From: Stomorhina lunata
Taxonomy: Eukaryota; Arthropoda; Insecta; Diptera; Rhiniidae
DNA: 64,000 nucleotides
Reading direction: 5' to 3'
Assembly (NCBI GenBank): GCA_933228675.1
Contig: OW121742.1
Coordinates: 34,358,218-34,422,217, forward strand
The notes under the pieces were generated by a model that did not search any database, had not been told where the DNA came from, and worked only from the letters and a program-made list of their open reading frames with translations. A program made the translations under genes and the position numbers. Positions 12,101-27,100 of the stretch are shown here, one piece after another; positions within the stretch are counted from its first letter, which is position 1, and each line of letters begins with the position of its first letter.

Positions 12101-15100
12101 TTGTCGAATGATGGGCATTTTCAACGTTGGCCACGGAAACGGTGGCATTCGATACACGATAATAGACCACAGCATCGACAGATACCGTAACACTGTCCTT
12201 GGTTAAAACCTATAAAAAATAAAAAACTTTTTATTCTTAATACATTTATTCTATCTCTTATTTTATGGAAAATTTTATTGTTAACATTTTAACAATCGGG
12301 TTTTTTATTCTTCTGCTGTCGATTCTCTTACCTCTTGGGGTGGTACATCGTATGTACGTGTACGTAGATCCACTCTGGCATAGGCATCAATACAGGGCAG
12401 AATAAAGAAAATTCCTGACAATGAACAGATAAAAAAAGCCAGTAATTTGTAAGTAAGTAACTGTGAGTATTTTATAGCTTTTCCTTTTTACTGCTTTAAC
12501 TTGATATAAAAAAGTAAATTTCCATAATCCTTAAATGTTACTTGTTCGTAGATTTAAAGAAAAATTATGTAAATTTATAACTTTATTGTTGGCAAAGATA
12601 AGGTGCCATAATGGAGTGGCATTTAAACAATTGATAGTCTATGGATTTAAGGTTTAGACTTTAAAGTGACTAGGGTGTGGGGGTAATTTAATTATAGTCT
12701 TAAAGATTAACATTCAAGTATTTCTTGTCTTAATGACAGTCACACCTAGATTGTACTCATAGAATTAAGTCATAAAACATAATCATCGTTTTAGGAAATA
12801 AACATTTGTTTTATTAGTATTTCTTACTTTTCTATAGAAAAATTTAAAAATATGTCTTTTTATTACATGAAATTTTTCGAAAATTTTTTCAAAAATTTCC
12901 TATTTTCAATTTTATAGAAAATGTTAAAAAATTTTTCTAAAAATCTTAATTTTATAAGAAATTCTCAAACATTTCTTATTTTATAGGAAATTTTAAAAAG
13001 ATTTCTCATCTTTATAGAAAACTTTTTAAAAAAAATTTTATAAATTTATAAAAATTTTCAGAAGATTAATATTTTTATGGGAAATTTTTCAAAACTTTTT
13101 ATTTTATTAGAAAATTTTTAAAAAAATTTTATAGGTAATTTTGTAAAAATTTCTTATTTTATAGATAATGTTTTTATACTTTACATAAAATTTAAAAAAA
13201 AAATTATTTTTTTTTAATTTCCTATTTTTATAGTAAACCATAAAAAAATTTCTAAAAATTAAGAAAGTTTTTAAAAAAATTCTCATATTTTTAAAAAAAG
13301 TTTTTAAATATTCTTTAGGAAATTTTTCAAAAATTTCTTATTTTTATAGGATAATTTTTTAAAAATTTCTTTTATCAAAGAAATTTTGTAAAAAGTTTCT
13401 TATATTAATGGGAAACTTTTCATAAACTTCTTATTTTTATAGGAAAATTTTTAAAAATTTCTTATTGCTTTAGAGCATTTTTTAAAAAATTTATTTTTTT
13501 TTATAAAACATTTTGCAAAACTTTCCTATTTAAGTACAAAATTTAAAAAATTTTTAGTTTTTATTTATTAAAAAATGTTCTTTTTTCATACAAAAATTTC
13601 TTAATTCACAGAAAATTAAAAAAAAAATTCTTATTGTTATACAAAATTTTTCAAAAATTTATTTTTTTATTATACATTTTTTAAAAATTTCTTATTTTTA
13701 TAGCAAAGTTTTAAAAGTTTCTTATTTTACAGCGAAAAATTTCAAAAAGTTCTTTTTATTAAAAACAACTTTAAAAATTGCTGATATTTATATAAAATTT
13801 TTCAACAATTTCTAATTTTTATATGAAAACAATTCAAAACTTTCTTTTTTTAAATACGATTTTTTTCAAAATTTGCCATATTTTATGGGAATTTTTCAAA
13901 AAATTTTGTTTTATAGAAAATTTCTTATTTTTATAGATATTTTTTATAAATCTCTTATTTTATATAACATTTTCACAAATTTTTAATTTTTCAGAGAATT
14001 TATCAAAAATTTCTTATTTTTTTAGGAAATTTTTCAAAAATTTCTTTTTTTATAGGATATTTTTTAAAAATTTCTTATTTTTTCGTAAAAAATTTCTTAA
14101 AAATTTCTTATTTTTAAAGGAAATTTTTCAAAAATTTCTTAGTTTTATGGGAAATTTTTCAAAAATTTCTCATTTTTTATGAAATTTTTTAAAAATTTCT
14201 TATTTTTATATGAAATTTTTCAAAAATTTCTTATTTTTTATGAAATTTTTCAAAAATTTCTAATTTTATATGGAACTTTTCAAAAATTTCTCATTTTTAT
14301 AGGAAAAACTTTTCAAAAATTTTAGAAATTTATAAATTTTTTATATATTTAATATTTTTATAGGAAATTTTTTAAAAGAATTTTATTTTTATAGGACATA
14401 TTCCAAAAATTCTTATATTTAAAGGAAATTTTTCAAAAGTTGCATAGTTTTATAGGAATTTTTAAAAAATTTCTGACTTTTATATGAAATTTTTAAAAGC
14501 AAAATTTTCAAAATTTTTTAATTTTTATAGAAAATTTATCAAACATTTTGTATTCTTACAGGATTTTTTTTTATTTTTATAGGAACCTTTTTAATTTTTT
14601 TTTTTTTAGAAATATTTTGAAAATTTCTTATTTCAATAAGAAATTTTTCAAAAATTTCTTATTTTTACAGGAAATTTTTCAAAAATTTCTTATTTTTCTA
14701 GGAAACTTATTAAACATTTCTTATTTTTTATACCAAATTTTTCTAACATTTTTAATGCTTATATGAAATTTTTTTAAAAAAATTTCTATTTTTATAGGAA
14801 ATTTTTACAAAAATCATAACTAAATAAGATTTTTTTTCAAAAATTTCTTATTTTTATAGGAAATTTTTAAAAAATTACTTATTTTTATAAGAAATTTTTC
14901 AAAAACTTCTTATTTTTATAGGAAATTTTTTAAAAATTTCTTTTTTGATAGGAAATTCTTCAAAAATTTCTTATTTTTATAGAAAATTAAAAAAAAATCT
15001 TATTTTTATAGGAAATTTTTCAAAAATATCTTATTTTTATAGGAAATTTTTTAAAAATTTCTTATTTTTATAGGAAATTTTTCATAAATTAAAAACTTTT

Positions 15101-18100
15101 AAAGGAAATTTTTCAAAAATTTCTTATTTTTATAGGAAATTTTTTAAAAATTTCTTTTTTGATAGGAAATTTTTCAAAAATTTCTTATTTTTATAGAAAA
15201 TTTAAAAAAAAATTCTTATTTTTATAGGAAATTTTTCAAAAATTTTTTATTTTTATAGGAAATTTTTCAAAAATGTCTTATTTTTATAGGAAAATTTTCT
15301 GAAATTTCTTATTTTTATAGTAAGTTTTTCAAAATCTGCTTATTTTTATGGGATTATTTTCTAAAACTTCTTATTCTTATAGGAAATTTTTTAAAAATTT
15401 CTTAGTTTTAAAGGAAATTTTTCAAAAATGTTTATTTTTAGAGGAAATTTGTCAAAAATTTCTTATTTTTATAGTAAATTTTCCAAAATCTGCTTATTTT
15501 TATTAGATTATTTTGTAAAACTTCTTATTCTTATAAGAAATTTTTTTTAAATTTCTTTGTTTTAAATGATCTTTTTCAAAATTTTTTTATTTTTATAGGA
15601 AATTTTTCAAAAATTTCTTATTTTTATAGGAAATTTTTCAAAAATTTCTTAATCTTATAGGAAATTTTTCAAACATTTCTTATTTTTATAGGAAATTTTT
15701 CAAAAATTTCTTATTTTTATAGGAAATTTTTCAAAAATTTCTTATTTTTATAGGAAATTTTTCAAAAATTTCTTATTTTTATAGGAAATTTTTCAAAAAT
15801 TTCTTATTTTTATAGGAAATTTTTCAAAAATTTCTTATTTTTATAGGAAATTTTTCAAAAATTTCTTATTTTTATAGGAAATTTTTCAAAAATTTCTTAT
15901 TTTTATAGGAATTTTTTCAAAATTGTCTTATTTTTCTAGGAAATTTTTTAAAATTTTCTTATTTTTATAGGAAATTTTTCAAAAATTTATTGATTTTATA
16001 GGACAATTTTAAAATTTTTTTATTCTTATAGGAAATTTTTGAAAATTTTCTCATTTTTACAGGAAATTTTTCTGAAATTTCTTATTTTTATAGTAAATTT
16101 TTTAAAATCCGCTTATTTTTATAGGATTATTTTCTAAAACTTCTTATTCTTACAGGAAATTTTTTAAAAATTTCTTAGTTTTAAAGGAACTTTTTCAAAA
16201 TTTTTTTATTTGTATAGGAAATTTTTCAAAATTTTCTTATTTTTATAGAAAATTTTTAAAAAATTTTTTGATTTAATAGGACAATTTTAAATTTTTCTTA
16301 TATTTATAAAAAAATGTATTTTTACAGTAAATTTTTGAAATTTTTTTTAGTTTTATTAGAATCTTTTTAGAAATTTGTTATTTTTATAGGAAATTTTTCA
16401 AAAATGTCTTTTTTTTATATAGGAAATACATTTATATCAGAAATATTTTTAAAGTTTCTTATTTTATATGAAATTTTTTATAGTTTTTAATTTTTGAATG
16501 TATTTTTTATACATATTTTTTTATTATTTGTTCTGTATATAACTTCTTGCAAAAGTTCCTCTATTATTTTGTTACAAAATTGTCCAATTTAAGTTCATTA
16601 TCTATTTTAATTAATCTACTAGTATTTATTATCAAGATTTTTGTGAAAATTAATTCTAAGTTTATTTTTTCATATGTTTTGTTTAATGGTCTACACTGAA
16701 CTTACCAGGACCTTTGGCGCCACCTTGTAATAAACGACCTAAACGGAAAATGACTGCTCTTTCATATTCCTGCACAACCTACAATTACAATGAAAATAAA
16801 AATCAGTAACAATAAAAACTGGAGGATGGACAGAAAAAATGGCAAAAAGACAAATGACGTTTGTTAACCATTAAATTTAATAAAATTCATAAAAAATGCA
16901 AGAGTAGCGGAAATGAATTCATTGCGTTTTGAAGCAAAAACGATTAAGTGGATTTTTAAAATTTCCAAAATTTTTTAAAGATTGTTTGCTTTGATATTTT
17001 ATTTCTTAACCCTTATGTGTATACCAAGGTACCCCGGTACCTTTAGCACTTTAATCTTAACTATTTTAATGGAAAAAGATGGTTCACAAACCTCAAACTT
17101 CTTGAGAAGTCCTAACTATTGAAATAGTTTAAATTATTATTACTTTTAAGCTAAAATATTATATTGTATAGGCGCTGTGGTCCAATTTATATCTTATATA
17201 CGTAACCGTTCGGCAAGGTACCCGGGTACCTTCATACATTATATATGAAAAAACTGTAATAAAAAGTAAAATTTTATTGAAAGATAACAAAAGCAAAATT
17301 ATACAGATTAGTTATAAATATTTTATATATGAATATTTATGTAGAAACAAGATTTACACGATTTTCTTTGTTTTATACATAGTTTCGAATTTTTTTCAAA
17401 TTTTATTCTTGACCCTGGTTATTAAAGGGCTAGTGACATCCAATTTCAACCAATATTCTAAAATATATATTTTTATCCATTGAAACAATCATAATTTTAG
17501 TTCTACTTATAAAAACTGCTAATATATAACAATTTATGTGTTTTTTATAACTTTGGTGAAAAATTATGTTTTTGTCGAAATCCTTTGATTTTAAGTCGCA
17601 CTTACGACTAAGCCGTTAAAGATATTGCTCTAGTTCTTTCTTTGTGGTAATCTGTAAGGGGTTCTAACTATAACGGGAACTTTTTTTACTTTTTTCGAGT
17701 TCGTTTAGCAATCTATTTCAAAAAACCAAAAAAGGAGTTTTTAAAACGGTATGAACAAAATACTTTTTTTCGTCCTGTGCAGAAGTGACATATCGTTAGC
17801 CCATTGCATCAAAAATTGGCATTTAAATATTCTAAGGCCTTAAAAAAGTAAAACTAGTCAAACTTTTTAAAGTTTTTTAAAAATAATAATTTTTTTATAG
17901 CATATGCTCAGGAGAGTCTTCAAGGACATAGGATATTTTATAAAACCCTTGATAATTAGAAAAGTCTTCAACCGATTTTAACGTTATATATCATGTATTT
18001 CTATTATTGGAGTCAAATGTAGAAAAATTGGAGGCTACATCTTCCTGTAGTACGAAACTTAATTTACTTAATACAAATTTATGGTATACATATATATTCG

Positions 18101-21100
18101 CCATGACTTGAGATTTACTATTTACTATAAATGAACGTGCATTGTAATTCTCAGAGTTATTTTCCGAGATCACGCATTTATTTTCTCCAAAAATGTTTGT
18201 TTACAATAATTTTTCCATATAGGTACCTGGGTACCTTGCCATTCTCTTAAAGGTGTTTTTTTTTTGCCATACACATAATTGTTAAATATTTTTGAGAAAC
18301 CTTAAAGATATTTTCGAAAATTGTCTTAAAGTTTAACTTTGTGCACATAAGTCTTTTTGCCAGATTACCGTTTCACATGACATTAAAGTAATAACACTAA
18401 CCTTGAAACAAACAAACAAACTGAAAGGAGCTGTAAGGACAACCAATATAATGGACAAATATTGTAAAACTTTGCCAAATGTTGAGGCTTTGTCGCTTGC
18501 ATCAGCTTCGGCTAGAAAAATGATAATGGGAGTAAAAGATATAATAAATGTCAATTAAATAACAGAACACATGATTAACGTTTATTATATAATATTATTT
18601 CAAAAAATTTAAAATAATAAAACCAAAATGTATACCAATAAAAGGTTTGATACTAGAAGCACTGCCAACACTCATCATGAAAACTCTAATATATTACAGC
18701 TATTTTACACTGATAAACTCGAACACATACACATGTGTATATGTGTGTATATATGAATGTACGCAAAAGTTACATATATGTATACTATGGTTGTAAATAT
18801 TTTTATGATATTACAAAATATCTGATATTACAGATGATTTCTAGTTATTCCGATTTTAATCAATATTTATTTAGTTCACGCTATTTCGGTATCACACACT
18901 AATAAATTAAATGTTATCGTTTTATTTCCTTTTATTCTCTTATGTTAAAACATTAGCATTTCGTTGGCGTCTACATTCACGGATTTGAATACTTTGGCAA
19001 ATTGTTTACAACTGGTCATGGTTTTTTTTCTAGTAAATTCATATTATATTGACCAGACAATGTTCATGTGGAAAACTCATAAAAATCTATAAATTATAAC
19101 AAAATAATTGTGAGTGTTAGTTTTGTAAATATGTATGTGAGAAAGCGGAGCCCAGCAGTTTCATAGCAAAATAAATGTCTCCAAAACTTAAAAAACAGTG
19201 TGTAATATTTTGGCGACTATATTTTACCTTTACAACTGCTGGGTAGTAATAAACTAAATGATGTCTATTTGTATAAAATCGCCTGTCAATCTAACTTTGT
19301 CAATAATAGAGTTAAGAGTTTATTAATACACGTTAAAAAATAAGTTTTGAATAATTAACTTATGAATTAATAATAAAAAATATTTAATTCCTTTTACCAA
19401 AAAAGAAAGTTTATTTTTTAATAATTGATAAAACTTTTTAAACTGGATTAAAACAAATTTTAATTAAACAAAAATGTATATGATTAATTAATTTAAAAAT
19501 ATTTAGGTCAAAAACCACGCCCATGGAACAAAATATGATTGATATACATACAAATATACTAAGATATAGATATAGACTAAATCATAGACTAATGCATAAA
19601 CTAAGACATAGACTAAGACATAGACTAAGACATAGACTAAGACACAGACTAAGACATAGACTAAGACATAGACATGGACTAAGACATAGACATGGACTAA
19701 GACATAGACATAGACTAAGACATAGACTAAGACATAGACTAAGACATAGACTAAGACATAGACTCAGACATAGACTCAGACATAGACTAAGACATAGACT
19801 AAGACATAGACTAAGACATAGACTAAGACATAGACTAAGACATAGACTAAGACATAGACTAAGACATAGACTAAGACATAGACTAAGACATAGACTAAGA
19901 CATAGACTAAGACATAGACTAAGACATAGACTAAGACATAGACTAAGACATAGACTAAGACATAGACTAAGACATAGACTAAGACATAGACTAAGACATA
20001 GACTAAGACATAGACTAAGACATAGACTAAGACATAGACTAAGACATAGACTAAGACATAGACTAAGACATAGACTAAGACATAGACTAAGACATAGACT
20101 AAGACATAGACTAAGACATAGACTAAGACATAGACTAAGACATAGACTAAGACATAGACTAAGACATAGACTAAGACATAGACTAAGACATAGACTAAGA
20201 CATAGACTAAGACATAGACTAAGACATAGACTAAGACATAGACTAAGACATAGACTAAGACATAGACTAAGACATAGACTAAGACATAGACTAAGACATA
20301 GACTAAGACATAGACTAAGACATAGACTAAGACATAGACTAAGACATAGACTACTACATAGACTAAGACATAGACGAAGACATAGACTAAGACATAGACT
20401 AACACACAGAATAAGACATAGATTAAGACACAGACTAAGACATAGACTAAGATATAGACTAAGACATAGACTAAGACATAGACTAAGACATAGACTAAGA
20501 CATAGACTAAGACATAGACTAAGACATAGACTAAGACATAGACTAAGACATAGACTAAGACATAGACTAAGACATAGACTAAGACATAGACTAAGACATA
20601 GACTAAGACATAGACTAAGACATAGACTAAGACATAGACTAAGACATAGACTAAGACATAGACTAAGACATAGACTAAGACATAGACTAAGACATAGACT
20701 AAGACATAGACTAAGACATAGACTAAGACATAGACTAAGACATAGACTAAGACATAGAATAAGACATAGACTAAGACATAGACTAAGACATAGACTAAGA
20801 CATAGACTGAGACATAGAATAAGACATAGACTAAGACATAGACTAAGACATAGACTAAAACATAGACTAAGACATAGACTAAGACATAGACTAAGACATA
20901 GACTAAGACATAGACTAAGACATAGACTAAGACATAGACTAAGACATAGACTAAGACATAGACTAAGACATAGACTAAGACATAGACTAAGACATAGACT
21001 AAGACATAGACTAAGACATAGACTAAGACATAGACTAAGACATAGACTAAGACATAGACTAAGACATAGACTAAGACATAGACTAAGACATAGACTAAGA

Positions 21101-24100
21101 CATAGACTAAGACATAGACTAAGACATAGACTAAGACATAGACTAAGACATAGACTAAGACATAGACTAAGACATAGACTAAGACATAGACTAAGACATA
21201 GACTCAGACATAGACTAAGACATAGACTAAGACATAGACTAAGACATAGACTAAGACATAGACTAAGACATAGACTAAGACATAGACTAAGACATAGACT
21301 AAGACATAGACTAAGACATAGACTAAGACATAGACTAAGACATAGACTAAGACATAGACTAAGACGTAGACTAAGACATAGACTGAGACATAGACTAAGA
21401 CATAGACTAAGACATAGACTAAGACATAGACTAAGACATAGACTAAGACATAGACTAAGACATAGACTAAGACATAGACTAAGACATAGACTAAGACATA
21501 GACTAAGACATAGACTAAGACATAGACTAAGACATAGATAATGACAAAGACTAAGACATTGGCTTAGACATAGACTAAGACATAGACTAAGACATAGACT
21601 AAGACATAGACCAAGACATAGACTAAGACATAGACTAGGACATAGACTAAGACATAGACTAAGTCATAGACTAAGACATAGACTAAGACATAGACTAAGA
21701 CATAGACTAAGACATAGACTAAGACATAGACTAAGACATAGACTAAGACATAGACTAAGACATAGACTAAGACATAGACTAAGACATAGACTAAGACATA
21801 GACTAAGACATAGACTAAGACATAGACTAAGACATAGACTAAGACATAGACTAAGACATAGACTAAGACATAGACTAAGACATAGACTAAGACATAGACT
21901 AAGACATAGACTAAGACATAGACTAAGACATAGACTAAGACATAGACTAAGACATAGACTAAGACATAGACTAAGACATAGACTAGGACATAGACTAAGA
22001 CATAGACTAAGTCATAGACTAAGACATAGACTAAGACATAGACTAAGACATAGACTAAGACATAGACTAAGACATAGACTAAGACATAGACTGAGACATA
22101 GACTAAGACATAGACTAAGACATAGACTAAGACATAGACTAAGACATAGACTAAGACATAGACTAAGACATAGACTAAGACATAGACTAAGACATAGACT
22201 AAGACATAGACTAAGACATAGACTAAGACATAGACTAAGACATAGACTAAGACATAGACTAAGACATAGACTAAGACATAGACTAAGACATAGACTAAGA
22301 CATAGACTAAGACATAGACTAAGACATAGACTAAGACATAGACTAAGACATAGACTAAGATATAGACTAAGACATAGACTGAGACATAAACTTAGATATA
22401 GACTAAGACTAAGACATAGACTAAGACATAGACTAAGACCTAGACTAAGACATAGACTAAGACATAGACTAAGACATAGACTCAGACATAGACTCAGACA
22501 TAGACTAAGACATAGACTAAGACATAGACTAAGACATAGACTAAGACATAGACTAAGACATAGACTAAGACATAGACTAAGACATAGACTAAGATATAGA
22601 CTCAGATATAGACTCAGACATAGACTAAGACATAGACTAAGATATAGACTAAGACATAAACTAAGACGTAGACTAAGACATAGACTAAGACATAGACTAA
22701 GACATAGACTAAGACATAGACTCAGACATAGACTCAGACATAGACTAAGACATAGACTAAGACATAGACTAAGACATAGACTCAGACATAGACTCAGACA
22801 TAGACTAAGACATAGACTAAGACACAGAATAAGACATAGATTAAGATACAGGCTAAGACATAGACTAAGACATAGACTAAGACATAGACTAAGACATAGA
22901 CTAAGACATAGATTAAGACATAGACTAAGACATAGATTAAGACATAGACTAGGATACAGACTAAGACATAGACTAAGACATAGACTAAGACATAGACTAA
23001 GACATAGACTAAGACATAGACTAAGACATAGACTAAGACATAGACTAAGACATAGACTAAGACATAGACTAAGACATAGACTAAGACATAGACTAAGACA
23101 TAGACTAAGACATAGACTAAGACATAGACTAAGACATAGACTAAGACATAGACTAAGACATAGACTAAGACATAGACTAAGACATAGACTAAGACATAGA
23201 CTAAGACATAGACTAAGACATAGACTAAGACATATACTAAGACATAGACTAAGACATAGACTAAGACATAGACTAAGACATAGACTAAGACATAGACTAA
23301 GACGTAGAATAAGACATAGACTAAGACATAGACTAAGACATAGACTAAGACATAGACTAAGACATAGACTAAGACATAGACTAAGACATAGACTAAGACA
23401 TAGACTAAGACATAGACTAAGACATAGACTAAGACATAGACTAAGACATAGACTAAGACATAGACTAAGACATAGACTAAGACATAGACTAAGACATAGA
23501 CTAAAACATAGACTAAGACATAGACTAAGACATAGACTAAGACATAGACTAAGACATAGACTAAGACATAGACTAAGACATAGACTAAGACATAGACTAA
23601 GACATAGACTAAGACATACACTAAGACATACACTAAGACATAGACTAAGACATAGACTAAGACATAGACTAAGACATAGACTAAGACATAGACTAAGACA
23701 TAGACTAAGACGTAGACTAAGACATAAACTAAGACATAGACTAAGACATAGATTAAGACATAGACTAAGACATAGACTAAGACATAGACTAAGACATAGA
23801 CTAAGACATAGACTAAGACATAGACTAAGACATAGACTAAGACTTAGACTAAGACATAGACTAAGACATAGACTAAGACATAGACTAAGACATAGACTAA
23901 GACATAGACTAAGACATAGACTAAGACATAGACTAAGATATAGACTAAGACATAGACTGAGACATAAACTTAGATATAGACTAAGACTAAGACATAGACT
24001 AAGACATAGACTAAGACCTAGACTAAGACATAGACTAAGACATAGACTAAGACATAGACTCAGACATAGACTCAGACATAGACTAAGACATAGACTAAGA

Positions 24101-27100
24101 TATAGACTAAGACATAAACTAAGACATAGACTAAGACATAGACTAAGACATAGACTAAGACATAGACTAAGACATAGACTAAGACATAGACTAAGACATA
24201 GACTAAGACATAGACTAAGACATAGACTAAGATATAGACTCAGACATAGACTCAGACATAGACTAAGACATAGACTAAGATATAGACTAAGACATAAACT
24301 AAGACGTAGACTAAGACATAGACTAAGACATAGACTAAGACATAGACTAAGACATAGACTCAGACATAGACTCAGACATAGACTAAGACATAGACTAAGA
24401 CATAGACTAAGACATAGACTCAGACATAGACTCAGACATAGACTAAGACATAGACTAAGACACAGAATAAGACATAGAATAAGATACAGGCTAAGACATA
24501 GACTAAGACATAGACTAAGACATAGACTAAGACATAGACTAAGACATAGATTAAGACATAGACTAAGACATAGATTAAGACATAGATTAAGACATAGACT
24601 AGGATACAGACTAAGACATAGACTAAGACATAGACTAAGACATAGACTAAGACATAGACTAAGTCATAGACTAAGACATAGACTAAGACATAGACTAAGA
24701 CATAGACTAAGACATAGACTAAGACATAGACTAAGACATAGACTAAGACATAGACTAAGACATAGACTAAGACATAGACTAAGACATAGACTAAGACATA
24801 GACTAAGACATAGACTAAGACATAGACTAAGACATAGACTAAGACATAGACTAAGACATAGACTAAGACATAGACTAAGACATAGACTAAGACGTAGACT
24901 AAGACATAGACTAAGACATAGACTAAGACATAGACTAAGACATAGACTAAGACATAGACTAAGACATAGACTAAGACATAGAATAAGACATAGATTAAGA
25001 CACAGACTAAGACATAGACTAAGACATAGACATAGACTAAGACATAGCCTAAGACATAGACTAAGACATAGATTAAGACATAGACTAAGATATAGATTAA
25101 GACATAGACTAGGATACAGACTAAGACATAGAGTAAGACATGGACTCAAACATAGACTAAGACATAGACTAAGACACAGAATAAGACATAGACTAAGACA
25201 TAGACTAAGCCATAGACTAAGACATAGACTAAGACATAGACTAAGACATAGACTAAGACATAGAATAAGACATAGACTAAGACATAGACTAAGACATAGA
25301 CTAAGACATAGACTAAGACATAGACTTAGACATAGACTAAAACATAGACTAAGACATAGACTAAGACATAGACTAAGACATAGACTAAGACATAGACTAA
25401 GACATAGACTAAGACATAGACTAAGACATAGACTAAGACATAGACTAAGACATAGACTAAGACATAGACTAAGACATAGACTAAGATATAGACTAAGACA
25501 TAGACTAAGACATAGACTAAGACATAGACTACGACATAAACTAAGACATAGACTTAGACATAGACTAAGACATTGACTAAGACATAGACTAAGACATAGA
25601 CTAAGATATAGATTAAGTCATAGACTAAGACATAGACTAAGAGATAACTAAGATAAAAACTAAGACATATACTAAGACATAGACTTAGACATAGACTAAG
25701 ACATAGACTAAAACATAGACCAAGACATAGACTAAGACATAGACTAAGACATAGACTATGGCATAAAAGTCAAGGTTTCAAGTGGGTACAGGCCAATTCT
25801 ATAGTGCTTTCAAAACCTAGTGGTAAAATATGTCCACCAGTGCCCAGATATATATCCGTACTAAATTAAAACTATATTTTTTGGACAGGGTTTCCCCTTT
25901 GGTAGGTCGTAGCCTATCGAAACTCCCTCCAATTGATATCCAGTTGCAATGGAATTCCACATCTAACCCGCGATATTTGGATATAAACCGCAATGCTTTA
26001 CAAGGGGCCAACAATAACTTAATTTCCTGGGGCTCCTGACTTCCGTTTTATGAGAAAGTCTATTGACAAACTTTACGAACCGATACCAGTATCGCCTACG
26101 AAAAGGCTATGAACTGGCACACTCGTACACATGCATTCACACAACACATAACATCCTTATTAATTTTGAACACAATTTTGACAACATATAGGCTCTCTGG
26201 AATACGATTCAGCACCCGAAAACCTGATATTCTTCCAAGGGTACCGGCAGAGTCAAGCTGCATCCTATTAATCACCATTAGTGCATACTCACTTTCACTT
26301 TTTACTCTATTCTGGTAGTAAGTCCAAAGATATCAAAATGTGTGCAAAGAATCAACCTATAAAGGAAGTAAAAAAAATAACAGTACGCCAATCCGATGAT
26401 ATCGAAATTTGCTACGATAAGACAATAAAGGAAATAAAAAAGCTTTAAATAAGAAAGTTTTAAACTGCTATGTAGTGAAGAAATAAGCACCATAATTTCT
26501 GGCTAAAAAGCCGAAGAATTGCACTACTCAACAGTTCCTTAAGAATATTGTGAAAGCTCTTTTTTTAAGAGGACGAAAGCAACTAAAAAAGGTTGCAATA
26601 TATAGATAAGCTGGAGCGAAAATGCATTTTTATGTGTGTCGGCATGATTTATGTGCCTATAAAAAATTATAGCAGATAAATTGTTTGCCCTTGGTTACTC
26701 TAGATAACTATTTACAAAATGGTAATTTACTAACTCTTATTTTGAGTGGCATAAATTTAACTACTGCACATTTATTTCTCAATGTGTATTTTATTTAATA
26801 TTTACATATACATATGTATGTATTGCCATTGGTTATCATGTATTTGTTATATGTTAAAGTACTGTACTTTAACTTTCTCTTTTCAAACGTTTATTTGAAA
26901 CATACTTACATACATGTAAACAAATGTATATATATTGACAAATACAAATAATGCACTGTTTTCATTTGATTCAAACTACTTTTACATACATATTTACATA
27001 TACTCGGAAGCAAATTTTTATCAGTAAGTACTTGTAAAAATGTATAAATATTTGATGACTTTGTGGTTTAAAAAAAAAAGTTATTAATAATATTCCGAGA

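Noticed and set aside
14548..14766. Phe/Leu-rich 72-codon plus-strand frame
   Set aside because: Falls inside the degenerate 31-bp satellite; the composition is that of the repeat.
19523..21541. 672-codon plus-strand frame, Arg-His-Arg-Leu repeat
   Set aside because: Same cause: the 12-bp satellite array. The minus-strand frames at 19776-20405, 22794-23633 and 24664-25149 are its other readings.
25817..26493. Overlapping short frames on both strands after the 12-bp array
   Set aside because: Mutually overlapping on opposite strands with no family match; kept only as a note on a possible transposon remnant.
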